The translations under genes and the position numbers were made by a program. 24,232 nucleotides of DNA from the NCBI GenBank assembly GCA_002633005.1, contig NMRA01000412.1, forward strand, positions 1 to 24,232, written 5' to 3'. Source of the stretch: Phoronis australis. Its lineage: Eukaryota; Phoronida; Phoronidae. This document shows positions 1 through 8,699 of this stretch, one piece after another. Positions within the stretch are counted from its first letter, which is position 1; each line of letters begins with the position of its first letter. The notes beneath the pieces were generated by a model. It had not been told where the DNA came from and made no database searches. It saw only the letters and a program-made list of their open reading frames with translations.

Positions 1-1428
1 TGGCAGTCATTTGATTTTATAACGACTTGCAACATTTCAAGGCATGAGTTAAGACTATTCAGTCACTGTGAATTCGGTAAATGTAGTATATTTTCGTGGT
101 TTTACAAATGATACAAGTAGCAAAACAGTTTCATGAAATCAACTTGAAGGGACTTCGTGAATGTTAAGAATTACCTCACCATGCTTTTTTCCCCAAAACA
201 TGTATTACCTGTTATTTCCACACATTCAGTTGTACCAAATATTACAACCCCCCATGCCAATCCCCCCTTGGGACCTGAATAAGTAATTTAAAAAAATGAC
301 TCTAAAAATAGCTGTTCCTTTTCAAAGGCTTTGTTCGTTGTCTCCAATATTGAAAGTAGGCTTTGACAACAGATCTGCACTGGATGGGAAGATCTTGTTG
401 GTTAGCTGCAGTCAAGTGCTAAAAAACAATTTTTGTCCATTCAGGGACGGTGCAGAAGCGATGCATATCTCCTCTGCACGGTACAAGCCTTCAAACCTAA
501 AAGCCAAAGGTTACATGAAAACTGACGTGATTGATTTCCATTTCAACGTGTAATAGATTTCCAGAAAACATATGATAGGGAGTAAACAAATAGTCTAATG
601 CAATGGATATTTATCACTCACGTACCCTTTGCCATTGGGATTGGATTATAATCTTCATTAACCTGTATCGAGTTGACAGCATAAACATTCAGCATTGATT
701 GATGTAACTGTCACTGATAAACTTTTAGAAATCATTCCAAACAACAATAATGCTTTGATGTACGAAAAGATCCCGATTGCTACTTCAAGTATCGTATCAC
801 ATATCACAACATACAAAGATTAAGGTAGGTGTATACACTGATCAAATCTCCAGGTTCCTAACTAAAATGAGTAAAAAGGGAGTTTTAACTAGTTAGACAT
901 GACTCTGAAAGTGACAAAAATCGAAAAAAAAGTTTTTTTTGTAGTTCGTTTTTTTAAAAAATCGTATTTTACCTCGAATTTTTTTTTTAAATGCACAGGG
1001 ATCATCATCAACTGTTTCATTACGCAATATTCTACTTATCCATACTTAAAATATGTACAAAATCATTATGATCTTGATTTTGTGGCATTTTTTGTGTGTG
1101 AGTTGGGGCAAGCACGCCACTTTTTGTCATTTGGTCACTTTCCATGTAATAATTAAAAATCTGGTTCATTTATCAAAAAACCCTGGCACGCGATTTTACT
1201 TCAGTCCTAGAGGATTTCAAATTTGCACCTTTCGTAAAAATTGACCCACGTGTTGTGGAAAAATAGGCCCGAGAATCTTGTCACTATCCTGAAATCACGA
1301 GCCGAGAAAAACGGCTTTGAAGTTAAGCGGTCATCGATTGCCACTTGAGATCAAATTTCGTTCAGAATGCATGGTCCTTATGTTCCAATTTTTGTTGAAG
1401 TACTAGAAATAAAGCTGATATTTACTTC
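1..1428. other. AT-rich non-coding flank
   Basis: No gene is supported here. The short open frames (for example 296-553 and 899-1156, 85 codons each) have no recognisable domain and skewed composition, with Lys/Phe runs arising from poly-A and poly-T tracts near 925-990. No RNA gene or clear repeat was seen. Confidence 0.5.
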
Positions 1429-1490
1429 ATGTTTAGAAAATGTGACATACCTTTTTGTTTACAGCGTAATTTTAATCATTTTTTCGAACT

Positions 1491-1742
1491 TGTGAAGAAC
1501 GACAGACGACCAAAACAAATATGGCTGTCACTTGGGCGGAGCTTAGCGTTGATCTATTGTCTGCTGTACTGGTGTGCCGACCACACATTAAAACCATGTG
1601 TTGATTGTTTATACGATTCATCTGAACTCTCCACTCAGTTTGTAAAAGACTCTCTGACACAGACCTATTTGTTAGTATTCCAATATTATCATCAACCAAT
1701 ATATTAGTTATATCAAATCGCCGCGTTACTGCCTACATAACA
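1491..1742 (+). mobile_element. Probable LTR of a retrotransposon remnant (inferred limits)
   Basis: A primer-binding site lies just right of this stretch, so a 5' LTR should end at about 1742, where the sequence reads ...CATAACA. The proposed left edge, TGTGAAGAAC at 1491, was chosen only because LTRs usually run TG...CA. It would give an LTR of about 250 bp, within the range for Gypsy-group elements. The stretch near 1640-1670 (GTAAAAGACTCTCTGACAC) resembles an R-U5 region. No second LTR is present in the window, and no gag or pol frame survives downstream, so this is at best a truncated copy. Confidence 0.35.
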
Positions 1743-1746
1743 ATGT

Positions 1747-1757
1747 TGGCGACGAGG
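1747..1757 (+). other. Primer-binding site complementary to a serine tRNA 3' end
   Basis: TGGCGACGAGG is the reverse complement of the CCTCGTCG-CCA 3' end typical of animal tRNA-Ser(GCT). It sits 4 nt after a CA dinucleotide, as in LTR retrotransposons primed by tRNA-Ser. A weak open stretch starting ATGACTACTTTC follows at 1765, where gag would begin. Confidence 0.5.
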
Positions 1758-1759
1758 AT

Positions 1760-3060
1760 AAAGAATGACTACTTTCATAGTAATGGTTCAACATTTTTAC
1801 GTGCCTGTACCGAATGGACTTTGGGATAAGAAAATATCACTTTCTGCTCAAATAGCGCCGCTTGGGTGAGATTCTCAAGTTACTAAAGTTTCGTATATTG
1901 CATTCCTGTAAAACCGTATAATATCATGAGTTTTAATTCATTGTTACGTTTGAATCTATGCACTAGAAAAATTTTTGTTATGTTGAACACTGGGTCATTT
2001 CTTTAATTCTTTGGGTTACGGGCAGTGGCAAGTTAAAAATCCTCTGGGTTTGACAGCCTAGTTTCTCCACGGCGCGTTCCCAGCACAGAAGCACGGTTTA
2101 TCTGCGAAGACTCTACTGTGACGGCATGTAGTTGTCCATGTGTCGCGCGCGCGGCTTGTCTTCACAGCGCGTGCATGCACTCTCACCGAATCGTGCAACA
2201 CCACCCACGTCGACACTTAGCGTCCACTCGCAAGACACCTGACCTTATATTACCGACTTCTCTTATATATGCACAATTTCTGCACGGACTCCTCAAGCTG
2301 AGTGCAATGATGGCGTCGGTAGTGCTTGGCGTACTCAACTTAATTTTTTTGCAGATAGACAAACAGGCTCAGGCTCGGAACAGGAGCTAGTTCACCATTT
2401 CACTACCAACCTTCACATGGTCAAAAATACAATTGTTTTATTTTTGGTCTTGCTACAACACCAATATCAGCTGGTACATCACTCTCGATTGCCCGGTTAC
2501 GCAATGCTTGTTGACAGGGTTAGATTAGAGCCAGTGTCCTTGTATATAAGCTCCGCCCCAGTTGTCAATCACTGAGCTGGTTAGCACTCAAGCCATATGA
2601 CTTACTGAGGCTTGGTCAAATATAGCTAAAAAAACAACTTTGGATTTTCAGAATGATTTTATTTTTCTTCAGTATACTGTGCATCAAGAGTTAAAGATTA
2701 GGATGACATAAAAATGTAAAAAAAACAGTCAAAATTAATTTTTTTTGTGTATCCACCTACCTTAACCAGACTCTGGCTGGCGACTGACTGCCGCGAAGTC
2801 GACATCGGCGAGTGCCTCAGTTAACAGGCATCGGTAGAATGATCATGGAATAATCTTTAAAATAATCACAAACCTTACCTTTGTATGAGGTCGTGCTTAC
2901 TTCCTCTCATAGAAGCACCCTTTTTACGGCAATCTCAGATTCAGTTGGCAGGGGTGCAAGCCATTTCACCATGTATTTAAAGGGCTCGCGAAATCGAGGC
3001 TGTTAATCTATCACCACTAGTACACGCACGCCCTCTAGTTGTTGTAGATTTTCCAAATAG
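1760..3060. other. Non-coding flank with one TATA-like site
   Basis: No gene is supported. TATATAAG at 2543-2550 is followed by GCTCCGCCCC and resembles a core promoter on the plus strand, but no coding sequence follows. The phrase AAGCTCCGCCC also occurs inverted near 1535-1550, next to the LTR remnant, so it may belong to a repeat rather than a gene promoter. The open frame at 2118-2390 has no recognisable domain. Confidence 0.35.
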
Positions 3061-3075
3061 CCCCATTCAAGCACA

Positions 3076-3246
3076 TTCTAGAACTTTCCTGAATCTACCC
3101 AACCATTCTACAAACATGTTCTAGTCTTTAGAATATTCCAGACTGCATTAATCATCAGTCATGCCAGAGTCTTCTAGAAAGTTCCACACTATACTGCAGT
3201 AAACAAATTACATGATCACTACTAAACTCAGTCTACTAGAAAGTTC
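3076..3246. promoter_or_regulatory. Cluster of heat-shock-element-like motifs
   Basis: TTCTAGAACTTTCCTGAA (3076-3093) is four perfect alternating TTC/GAA pentamers at 5-bp spacing. TTCTAGAAAGTTC (3172-3184) is three. GAATATTC (3131-3138) and GAAAGTTC (3239-3246) are two each. This is the site pattern bound by trimeric HSF1. A TATA-like TTTAAATA on the minus strand at 2981-2974 lies about 95 bp away, but no transcript or coding sequence is visible on either side. The motifs sit partly in a 62-bp imperfect direct repeat, so they may be repeat content. Confidence 0.4.
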
Positions 3247-3297
3247 CATACTATTCTGTAGTAAACGAATTACATCATAATTGTACTTAACTCAGGG
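3173..3297. repeat. Imperfect 62-bp tandem duplication
   Basis: The phrases CTAGAAAGTTCCACACTAT and CTAGAAAGTTCCATACTAT start 62 bp apart. Each is followed by a similar GTAAACRAATTACAT segment and an AACTCAG end. Two diverged copies lie head to tail. Confidence 0.65.
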
Positions 3298-3351
3298 GTC
3301 ATGCCAATTATACAGAATAACAAAACAAAACAAAACAATTCAACTAAAAAT

Positions 3352-3375
3352 ACTGTCAGACTATATTCTGACAGT
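3352..3375. repeat. Perfect 9-bp inverted repeat (hairpin)
   Basis: ACTGTCAGA, a six-base spacer (CTATAT) and TCTGACAGT form a perfect stem. It lies about 650 bp beyond the Kv stop codon, in the possible 3' UTR or flank. Function unknown. Confidence 0.55.
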
Positions 3376-4030
3376 GTGTTTCTAAAAAATATTGTATTTC
3401 CCTTCTCAAATAGTTGCAGGATGAAAAGACACTGAGGAAGTACGGCCTACGGCCTATTATGGACATCTCGGGCATTTCAATAGCTTCAAATTTCCTTTCG
3501 GAGGTAAAATCGTCATATGCTCATGCGCAGAAGTCATGCAACTTTCAAACTGGGCGGCGTTCCGTAGACCTATAAGTAATTAGTTTACACTTACGACGAA
3601 AACTCCCGATGAATCGGAAACAATGACTTCAATCCCATAATTCAACATCACATCTTCACCGACCGATACCGTTTTGTTACTTTATGCGTGATCTTGCGTG
3701 ATGTCGCTTTTCTTGCACTGAGGAAACTTTGTTTACGGAACGCTACCCTGGAGAATTGCCGTTGACTGAAGGCCACATTTCACGGATAACACGTACAGTA
3801 GATTCACATGTTGATGAATGAAAATTTTTTCGAAGCTCGGAATTCTCGATAATGCAGAGATATCCTCGAAATACTCTTAGCAAGCCAAAATGAAGTCACG
3901 TGGGTATTCCCAAGCCATTGTGTTCCCACTTCAATGTAATGATGATCATCCCATGAGGTATCGTAAAGCAAAGCTATCATTTTAAGTCTGTTGGTCATAA
4001 CGCTACAGATGAGAGTGGCATTTCCATGAC
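3376..4030 (-). other. 3' UTR or downstream flank of the Kv gene
   Basis: This stretch follows the TGA of the channel gene. I found no AATAAA or ATTAAA on the minus strand between the stop and about 2665, where AATAAA occurs. Either the 3' UTR is about 1.4 kb long or a variant signal is used. The 76-codon minus frame at 3804-4034 has no recognisable domain. Confidence 0.45.
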
Positions 4031-4896
4031 TCAAACTATGTATACTAGATTCGAATCGCTTTCAAATCGGTCTGTCATCATTTTGTTGCTGTCAATAACC
4101 AACTTTGTACTTCCTGCAAATCTGTACATACGGAAATTTCTTACATTGCGTTCTGACAACTGTCGCCTTTCCTCTTCCGACAATTCGAGTTTTTTCCCTG
4201 AAGCTAGGCTATCTTTGTTGTCTGAACGAGACTTGACGTGTCGGTAAAACAGAACAAAATTACCAACCACGATTGGCACAGTGAACGCAATGACAAGTAC
4301 ACCACATATGGCGCAGAGGGAGCCGACAACATAGCCCGACGCAGTCTTGGGAATCAGGTCTCCATAACCAATGGTTGTAATGGTAATCAAAGCCCACCAA
4401 AAACACATGGGTATGCTTGTGAATGTTTTTTGGTCTTCAATAAAATAAATTGCAGTGCCGAATAGGAGGACAGACATAAAAATGAAGATACTCATCAGTC
4501 CAAACTCATTAATACTTGTCCTGAAAGTGTACGCCATGACGACTGCGCCTTTGTTTTTGCCAAGGATGCGAAAGATGGGGAAAACTCTAAATACGTGGAA
4601 AATACCGAACACAACGTCTGCCTCGTTTGTCACATACTTTCCGCTAGGGGCGTATATTGGTTCAAGCGCAACAACCAAAAGTCCACCCACGGAGACAAAT
4701 TCCAAGACTGTCAATGGTCGACGCAGGAACGCAAACTTGTCTGGAGCGAACACAACGCGAGCTGAGAGTTCCAGAATGAACCAAACCAAACAGAAGATTG
4801 TAATCCGCTCAAGGGCCCAGTTGGGTTTCCTGAAATTACGCGGATGGTCTTCGGTCACGATTGGTTTGATAACCGTCGTCTGTTTAGTATTAATAC
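4031..4896 (-). CDS. Kv potassium channel, terminal exon 3 (S2-S6, pore, C-tail)
   Basis: This exon encodes residues 255-542 and the TGA stop. The acceptor TTCTTTTTAG leaves two bases that complete Gly255, matching the phase 1 donor. S2 (about 287-304) keeps F294, E297 and R301 (WFILELSAR). S3 has E320 where most Kv channels have Asp. S4 (about 350-370) is degenerate: HVFRVFPIFRILGKNKG, with the usual R/K positions read as H355, R358, P361, R364, G367 and K370. S5, the FWWA pore helix and the TTIGYGD filter (429-434 for TIGYGD) are canonical for K+ selectivity. The turret is about three residues shorter than in Shaker. S6 carries TVP (460-462) in place of PVP, then GNF for NNF. The cytoplasmic tail has about 65 residues and ends YIV. 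There is no frameshift or internal stop, so the unusual residues do not look like pseudogene decay. It could be an orphan or lineage-specific Shaw-like subunit; the exact subfamily is uncertain. Confidence 0.92.
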
Positions 4897-5234
4897 CTAA
4901 AAAGAACATCCGTGGTAAATTTGATAAACCGGTAAACGTGCATTCGCCTTTGACATTCTTAAGATGTTGAGCCAACAAGGTGATGACAGACTATTAATAG
5001 TACTGATTGTCATGATTTACAGCTACGAGCACCAATTTGAAACTAAAGCCTTGGCAGAGAGCGATCATTTAAATACGAAACAGAGAACATTACTTGAGTA
5101 AAATATTCGATATCCATCACGCAGTGATAGAAGGTGTAACTAATAGTTTACTGCGCAGTTTAAGGGTGACATCAACTGCACCGAAATTTTGCTGAGCATG
5201 CGCGGTGTTTCTCCTTCAAAATGTCTAAACTTAC
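4897..5234 (-). other. Intron 2 of the Kv gene (338 bp)
   Basis: A short phase 1 intron runs from GTAAGTTT at the exon 2 end to TTCTTTTTAG before Gly255. It separates the S1-S2 loop from the second part of that loop and S2. No repeat or embedded gene is seen in it. A second AG about 17 bases into exon 3 (AAACAG) would break the phase, so it was not used. Confidence 0.85.
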
Positions 5235-5487
5235 CGAACAAGTCACGTTCTGTTGGAGGCGGAGGATTGGAAAGCTCCTTTGCCAGGTTCTTAAAATTTG
5301 CAGTTGGGTTGAGGGTGTCATTATCTAAATTCTGGTTTTCGTCCGCAAAAACTAACTGCTTTTCAGGCAGTCCGTGAAAGGCTGCCCAATCCGCTCTGGT
5401 CATATTAGTTTTCAGCTGTGGTACGGTTTCCATGCAAAAGGTAATTATAGATAAAAGGACGATGAGCGACGAGAGAATGGCGAACGC
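5235..5487 (-). CDS. Kv potassium channel, coding exon 2 (S1 and S1-S2 loop)
   Basis: This exon encodes residues 171-254 plus the first base of codon 255. It opens after a pyrimidine-rich acceptor (CTCTCTCTTTCAG) in phase 0, which matches the exon 1 donor. It begins at once with S1, AFAILSSLIVLLSIITFCME (171-190). The FCxET motif is a Kv signature, and the acidic S1 residue is E190. The rest is the extracellular S1-S2 loop, a variable region rich in Asn, Pro and acidic residues with a PPPP run at 245-248. Two N-glycosylation sequons are visible, N198-M-T and N226-D-T; Kv3 channels are known to carry glycans in this loop. The donor is TTC G|GTAAGTTT, phase 1. An intron immediately before S1 is, as I recall, also typical of Kv3 genes. 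The frame reads on past the donor to 5140, but that tail has no Kv similarity. Confidence 0.88.
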
Positions 5488-5746
5488 CTGAAAGAGAGAG
5501 TGAAATGTCGTCTAAATACATATAAAAATGTAGCTTTCTACCTCTGTGATAATTGACTATGACATCAATTCCATAGAATGTATATCCAACTCAGTGCAGA
5601 TATCACATTCTACAAAATTGTGAAGATGTAAATGGTAGGCCAAAGCTGTTTTGTGAGGATGTAAACTGATTCCATGGCCTTTTCTTCAAATTCTCAACAT
5701 CACACGCCTAACCGAAATACAAATATTTAAACCTGCGCTCCTAAAC

Positions 5747-5820
5747 CCACACACACACCCAGACGCACACACACACACATACACACACACACACACACAA
5801 ACACACACGCACACACATAC
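5747..5820. repeat. (CA)n microsatellite
   Basis: Interrupted CACACA tract with occasional T and G changes, in intron 1 about 260 bp from exon 2. The minus-strand frame over it is an artefact of Cys/Val codons. Confidence 0.95.
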
Positions 5821-6145
5821 ATGTACGTAACCTGGGTACAAATTGACTATATGAGTAGTTTTGTATCCAAGTGGGGTGAGAGGAACTATAGCGAGGTGAA
5901 ACTGAGCATGGCACTGCAAAAGTGTTTTAAGACTGACACCAGCTACATATTTTATTGATATTTACAGTACAAAGTCTTTTAACTGTTTAATTCTAATTAA
6001 ATTAGAAGAACAAACGTTTGGTACCAAGTCACTACATAGGTGAGAATGATGACGGTTCAATAATACGTATCAAGATGCATGGTAAGGCATTGACTCTGAA
6101 AACTGGTTGAAATCATGACAAAACATTTCTTGATTATTCTGTACA

Positions 6146-6389
6146 TTGACTACATGAGCAAGACACACATTGCCTACTGACTACATGACCAGGACACAAG
6201 CTGCCAACTGACTACCTGACCAGGACACACGCTGCCAACTGATTACATGAACAGGACACGGTGCCAAATGACTACACGACCAGGATACAAGCTGCCAAAT
6301 GACTACATGAACAGGACACGTTGTCAACTGACTACATGATCATGACACATGCTGCCAACTGACTACGTGACCATGCAGGTCACACGCTA
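6146..6389. repeat. 31-bp minisatellite, about eight copies
   Basis: Head-to-tail units of the form TGACTACATGACCAGGACAC followed by AAGCTGCCAAC, with single-base changes and small indels. Copies begin near 6147, 6178, 6209, 6240, 6270, 6301, 6330 and 6360; the last is degraded. Confidence 0.92.
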
Positions 6390-6397
6390 GCTGCTTC

Positions 6398-6492
6398 CTA
6401 ATTCCGTTTAAGCATAGATTGAAAATGAAAGACCACACTAATAATAGAATATTTTTCATAACCATGTTCAATCCATGCTTAAACGGACTTAG
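6398..6492. repeat. 25-bp inverted repeat, small foldback element
   Basis: The left arm (6398-6422, containing CCGTTTAAGCATAGATTGA) pairs with the right arm (6468-6492, containing TCAATCCATGCTTAAACGG) with two mismatches across about 25 bp. The 45-bp spacer is AT-rich. It directly follows the minisatellite. It may be a minimal foldback or MITE copy, or an intronic hairpin. Confidence 0.75.
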
Positions 6493-6749
6493 ACATGTCT
6501 TCAGAAAACACCTTTTCACTCTGCATATATCCCTTTAAATGAAACATCTATTTCCTCATCCACCCATAATTTCTTGGAGAAAATGTAAAAGCTTCAAAAC
6601 TTGGTTAATTGCAGCAAATATGGACAGTGAAAACCAAACAATTTTTACAAGAGAAAACGTGCTTTACTAATGTAGCGAATAAGTCAATACTGCGCCGTGT
6701 TTTTAAATGTGACCTTTTAAACGCAGAACTTATTAATAAGTCGTGGAAC

Positions 6750-6950
6750 ACGGTAACAACAAACTGTCATGGATGGAAAAGTGCATTATACTCGTATATG
6801 CCGCATGTTCGTGCTTGCCTCCTCCATACATTAATAATTTACGCCTTTAAAGCGTAACAGTTTAGTGTTGCTAGGCATGTTCTTCAAAACGGTAACAAAA
6901 AGTTTCATAGAAATGATGCATTATACATGTATATGACGCATGTCGCTCAC
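6750..6950. repeat. Diverged tandem duplication, period about 137 bp
   Basis: ACGGTAACAACAAA (6750) followed by TGCATTATACTCGTATATG (6782) recurs as ACGGTAACAAAAAG (6889) followed by TGCATTATACATGTATATG (6917), each with GCATGT after it. The two copies differ by point changes and small indels. Confidence 0.55.
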
Positions 6951-8160
6951 AAGTGGAGAATTAGATAATGACCCTTGTGGAAAATTAAGTAAAGTAATAT
7001 ATAAAAGATGACAGGCACTTCCAGTTTGTTTCATCTTCTGTAATTAATATTTGACGTTATGATAGCAATTGCTAAATTGAAATACAGCAGTACTGAAAAT
7101 GCCCACAGCTCGATAAATGAGCCGTTGAAAGCAATGTGATTGGTCAATATCAGAATATAGTTTTTTTCTCGTGGAGTTACTGTACCCGTAGAGTTGGACG
7201 AGATCCCCACCCGCATTTTAACCCTAGGATCTTCAACTTAAGTTAGCAATACATAATTAGATTATTAAAACGAATAAATTGATACCCTACACGGGATGGA
7301 CATTTCCACATGTGTATGTTGGGAGAGCACCGGGGCGGGAAATCAAAGGGCAGGGTGAACATCTTCAGTAGACAAGAGATAGCCAGTTAGGGGAACATCG
7401 GGACGGGGGAACATACATGTAGGGTCACCAGAAAATAGGTCCAGGGTAACATGAGTACCAGAGGACAACAGTTGGGGAACACAAGGATCAGGAGTACTTT
7501 GACTTGGAGCAGCGCTACAGATCTCACGGTATGTGACAGATGAAAGTACAACCTAACAATAATAGTTATGCTATCTGCTTCAAACTGGACATCAGCACGA
7601 ATAAGCTGATGAATAAATGAGCTACTGAAGTAAATAAGCAATTTCTAATTAATGCACCGTAACATGGGCTAAACAGAAAACATTAAAATACATTGCATTC
7701 AATAGCCACCTGAGCTCCAAGACAACGGAAACACTTTGATATAAATGTAAGTAACAGCAGTCAATGTTCCGTTTTGTTTTAGTTGTTGGCGGAGGCCGGG
7801 TCTTTCGATGATAAAGCTCCAGTGAAATTGATTGCAACGACTATGTCTTACCTTAGTTTTTTACTAATGGGATCGTAAAGATCGAGTCATGAAAAATAAT
7901 TGCATCGAAAATATTTTTGAATCGTTGCATCCCTAACCACAATATCTGTCATAATGAAAACAGTTACCATTGATTTAGCTCGGGAGCGATATTCTCAAAT
8001 CTTCAAATTTAGTTCAAATCAGAACGGATGTCTTCACGTGGTATCAACAGCTCTAAAGCCAGTGCATTTGATACTTTTAACCACCCTAACATGAACAACA
8101 AGCTCGCACAGTTCCTCAAAAGTAGTTCACTTGATGCCACATGTGTGTAGTCTGGGAGCT
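6951..8160. other. Intronic stretch with no supported feature
   Basis: No gene or RNA seen. Between 7320 and 7500 short GGGGAACAT/GGGTAACAT-like phrases recur, suggesting a very old degenerate minisatellite, but I could not set a period. Confidence 0.4.
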
Positions 8161-8177
8161 GTGTGAATGATTCACAC
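8161..8177. repeat. Perfect 17-bp palindrome
   Basis: GTGTGAATGATTCACAC has two 8-base arms around one central base. It lies 14 bp before the GC-rich dimeric repeat. Significance unknown. Confidence 0.5.
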
Positions 8178-8191
8178 AAAATCAGACCATG

Positions 8192-8313
8192 GGCGGCGCT
8201 CCATAGGGTCTGGGGGCTATAGCCCCCACTTTTTTTAGTGCTACGCCGCACGTGGTCTATAGGCGGTGCACCACAGGGGTGTCTGAGGGGGCTTTAGCCC
8301 CCCACTTTTTTAG
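8192..8313 (+). mobile_element. GC-rich palindromic repeat, tandem dimer (copy 1)
   Basis: Two units lie 70 bp apart. Each starts GGCGGYGC, then has a CCAYAGGG-like phrase, a core of GGGGGCTATAGCCCCC or close, and ACTTTTTT. Unit 1 closes with GTGCTACGCCGC, which is inverted relative to its own start, so each unit is foldback-like. Unit 2 is cut short at its right end. The joint between units reads GTGGTCTAT. The same dimer occurs inverted at 21970-22107. No protein is encoded. It is probably a non-autonomous mobile element. Confidence 0.7.
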
Positions 8314-8415
8314 GTAATCCAAGTGACTACTTGGGCCATGTAATTAGTTGGGTATCAGGTAGTCAGTTGGAAGGTGTGCAATCATACTGAGGTACTCACT
8401 TTGTACATTAGGATT

Positions 8416-8495
8416 TTCTCTCTCTCTCTCCCTCTCTCCCTCCCTCCCTCCCTCCCTCCCTCCCTCCGTCCCTCTCTCTCTCTCTCTCTCTTTCT
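8416..8495. repeat. (CT)n / (CTCC)n pyrimidine tract
   Basis: TCTC repeats flank a CCCT-type tetranucleotide run. The strand asymmetry is complete over about 80 bp, apart from one G. The Arg/Glu and Ser/Leu/Pro frames over it are artefacts. Confidence 0.95.
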
Positions 8496-8598
8496 TAATT
8501 TTATCAAAATTTTAGATGAAGTAAGCGATGAGATAAAGTTGTCTTTACCACGAGCATGGTTTGAACACTGGAACATCCAAAGAACAAATATTAGATAC

Positions 8599-8658
8599 CA
8601 TTTTGAAAAATTTAATCAGTCTTCTAAACATTTTGAAAAATTTAATCAGTCTTCTAAA
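8599..8658. repeat. Exact 30-bp tandem duplication
   Basis: CATTTTGAAAAATTTAATCA plus ten more bases occurs twice without a mismatch at 8599-8628 and 8629-8658. The lack of mismatches indicates a recent slippage event. Confidence 0.95.
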
Positions 8659-8699
8659 AATGTCTAAATCCAGTTCTGTTGATTATTTTTTGTAAGTGA

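Noticed and set aside
2543-2560. TATATAAG followed by GCTCCGCCCC as a gene promoter
   Set aside because: No coding sequence follows, and similar wording lies inverted near the LTR remnant, so a repeat origin is as likely.
4026-4970. Plus-strand open frames (for example 4455-4970, 171 codons)
   Set aside because: Antisense shadows of Kv exon 3; no independent domain.
5140-5234. Extension of the exon 2 frame past the splice donor to a stop at 5140
   Set aside because: It loses all Kv similarity, while the GTAAGT donor phase fits exon 3 exactly.
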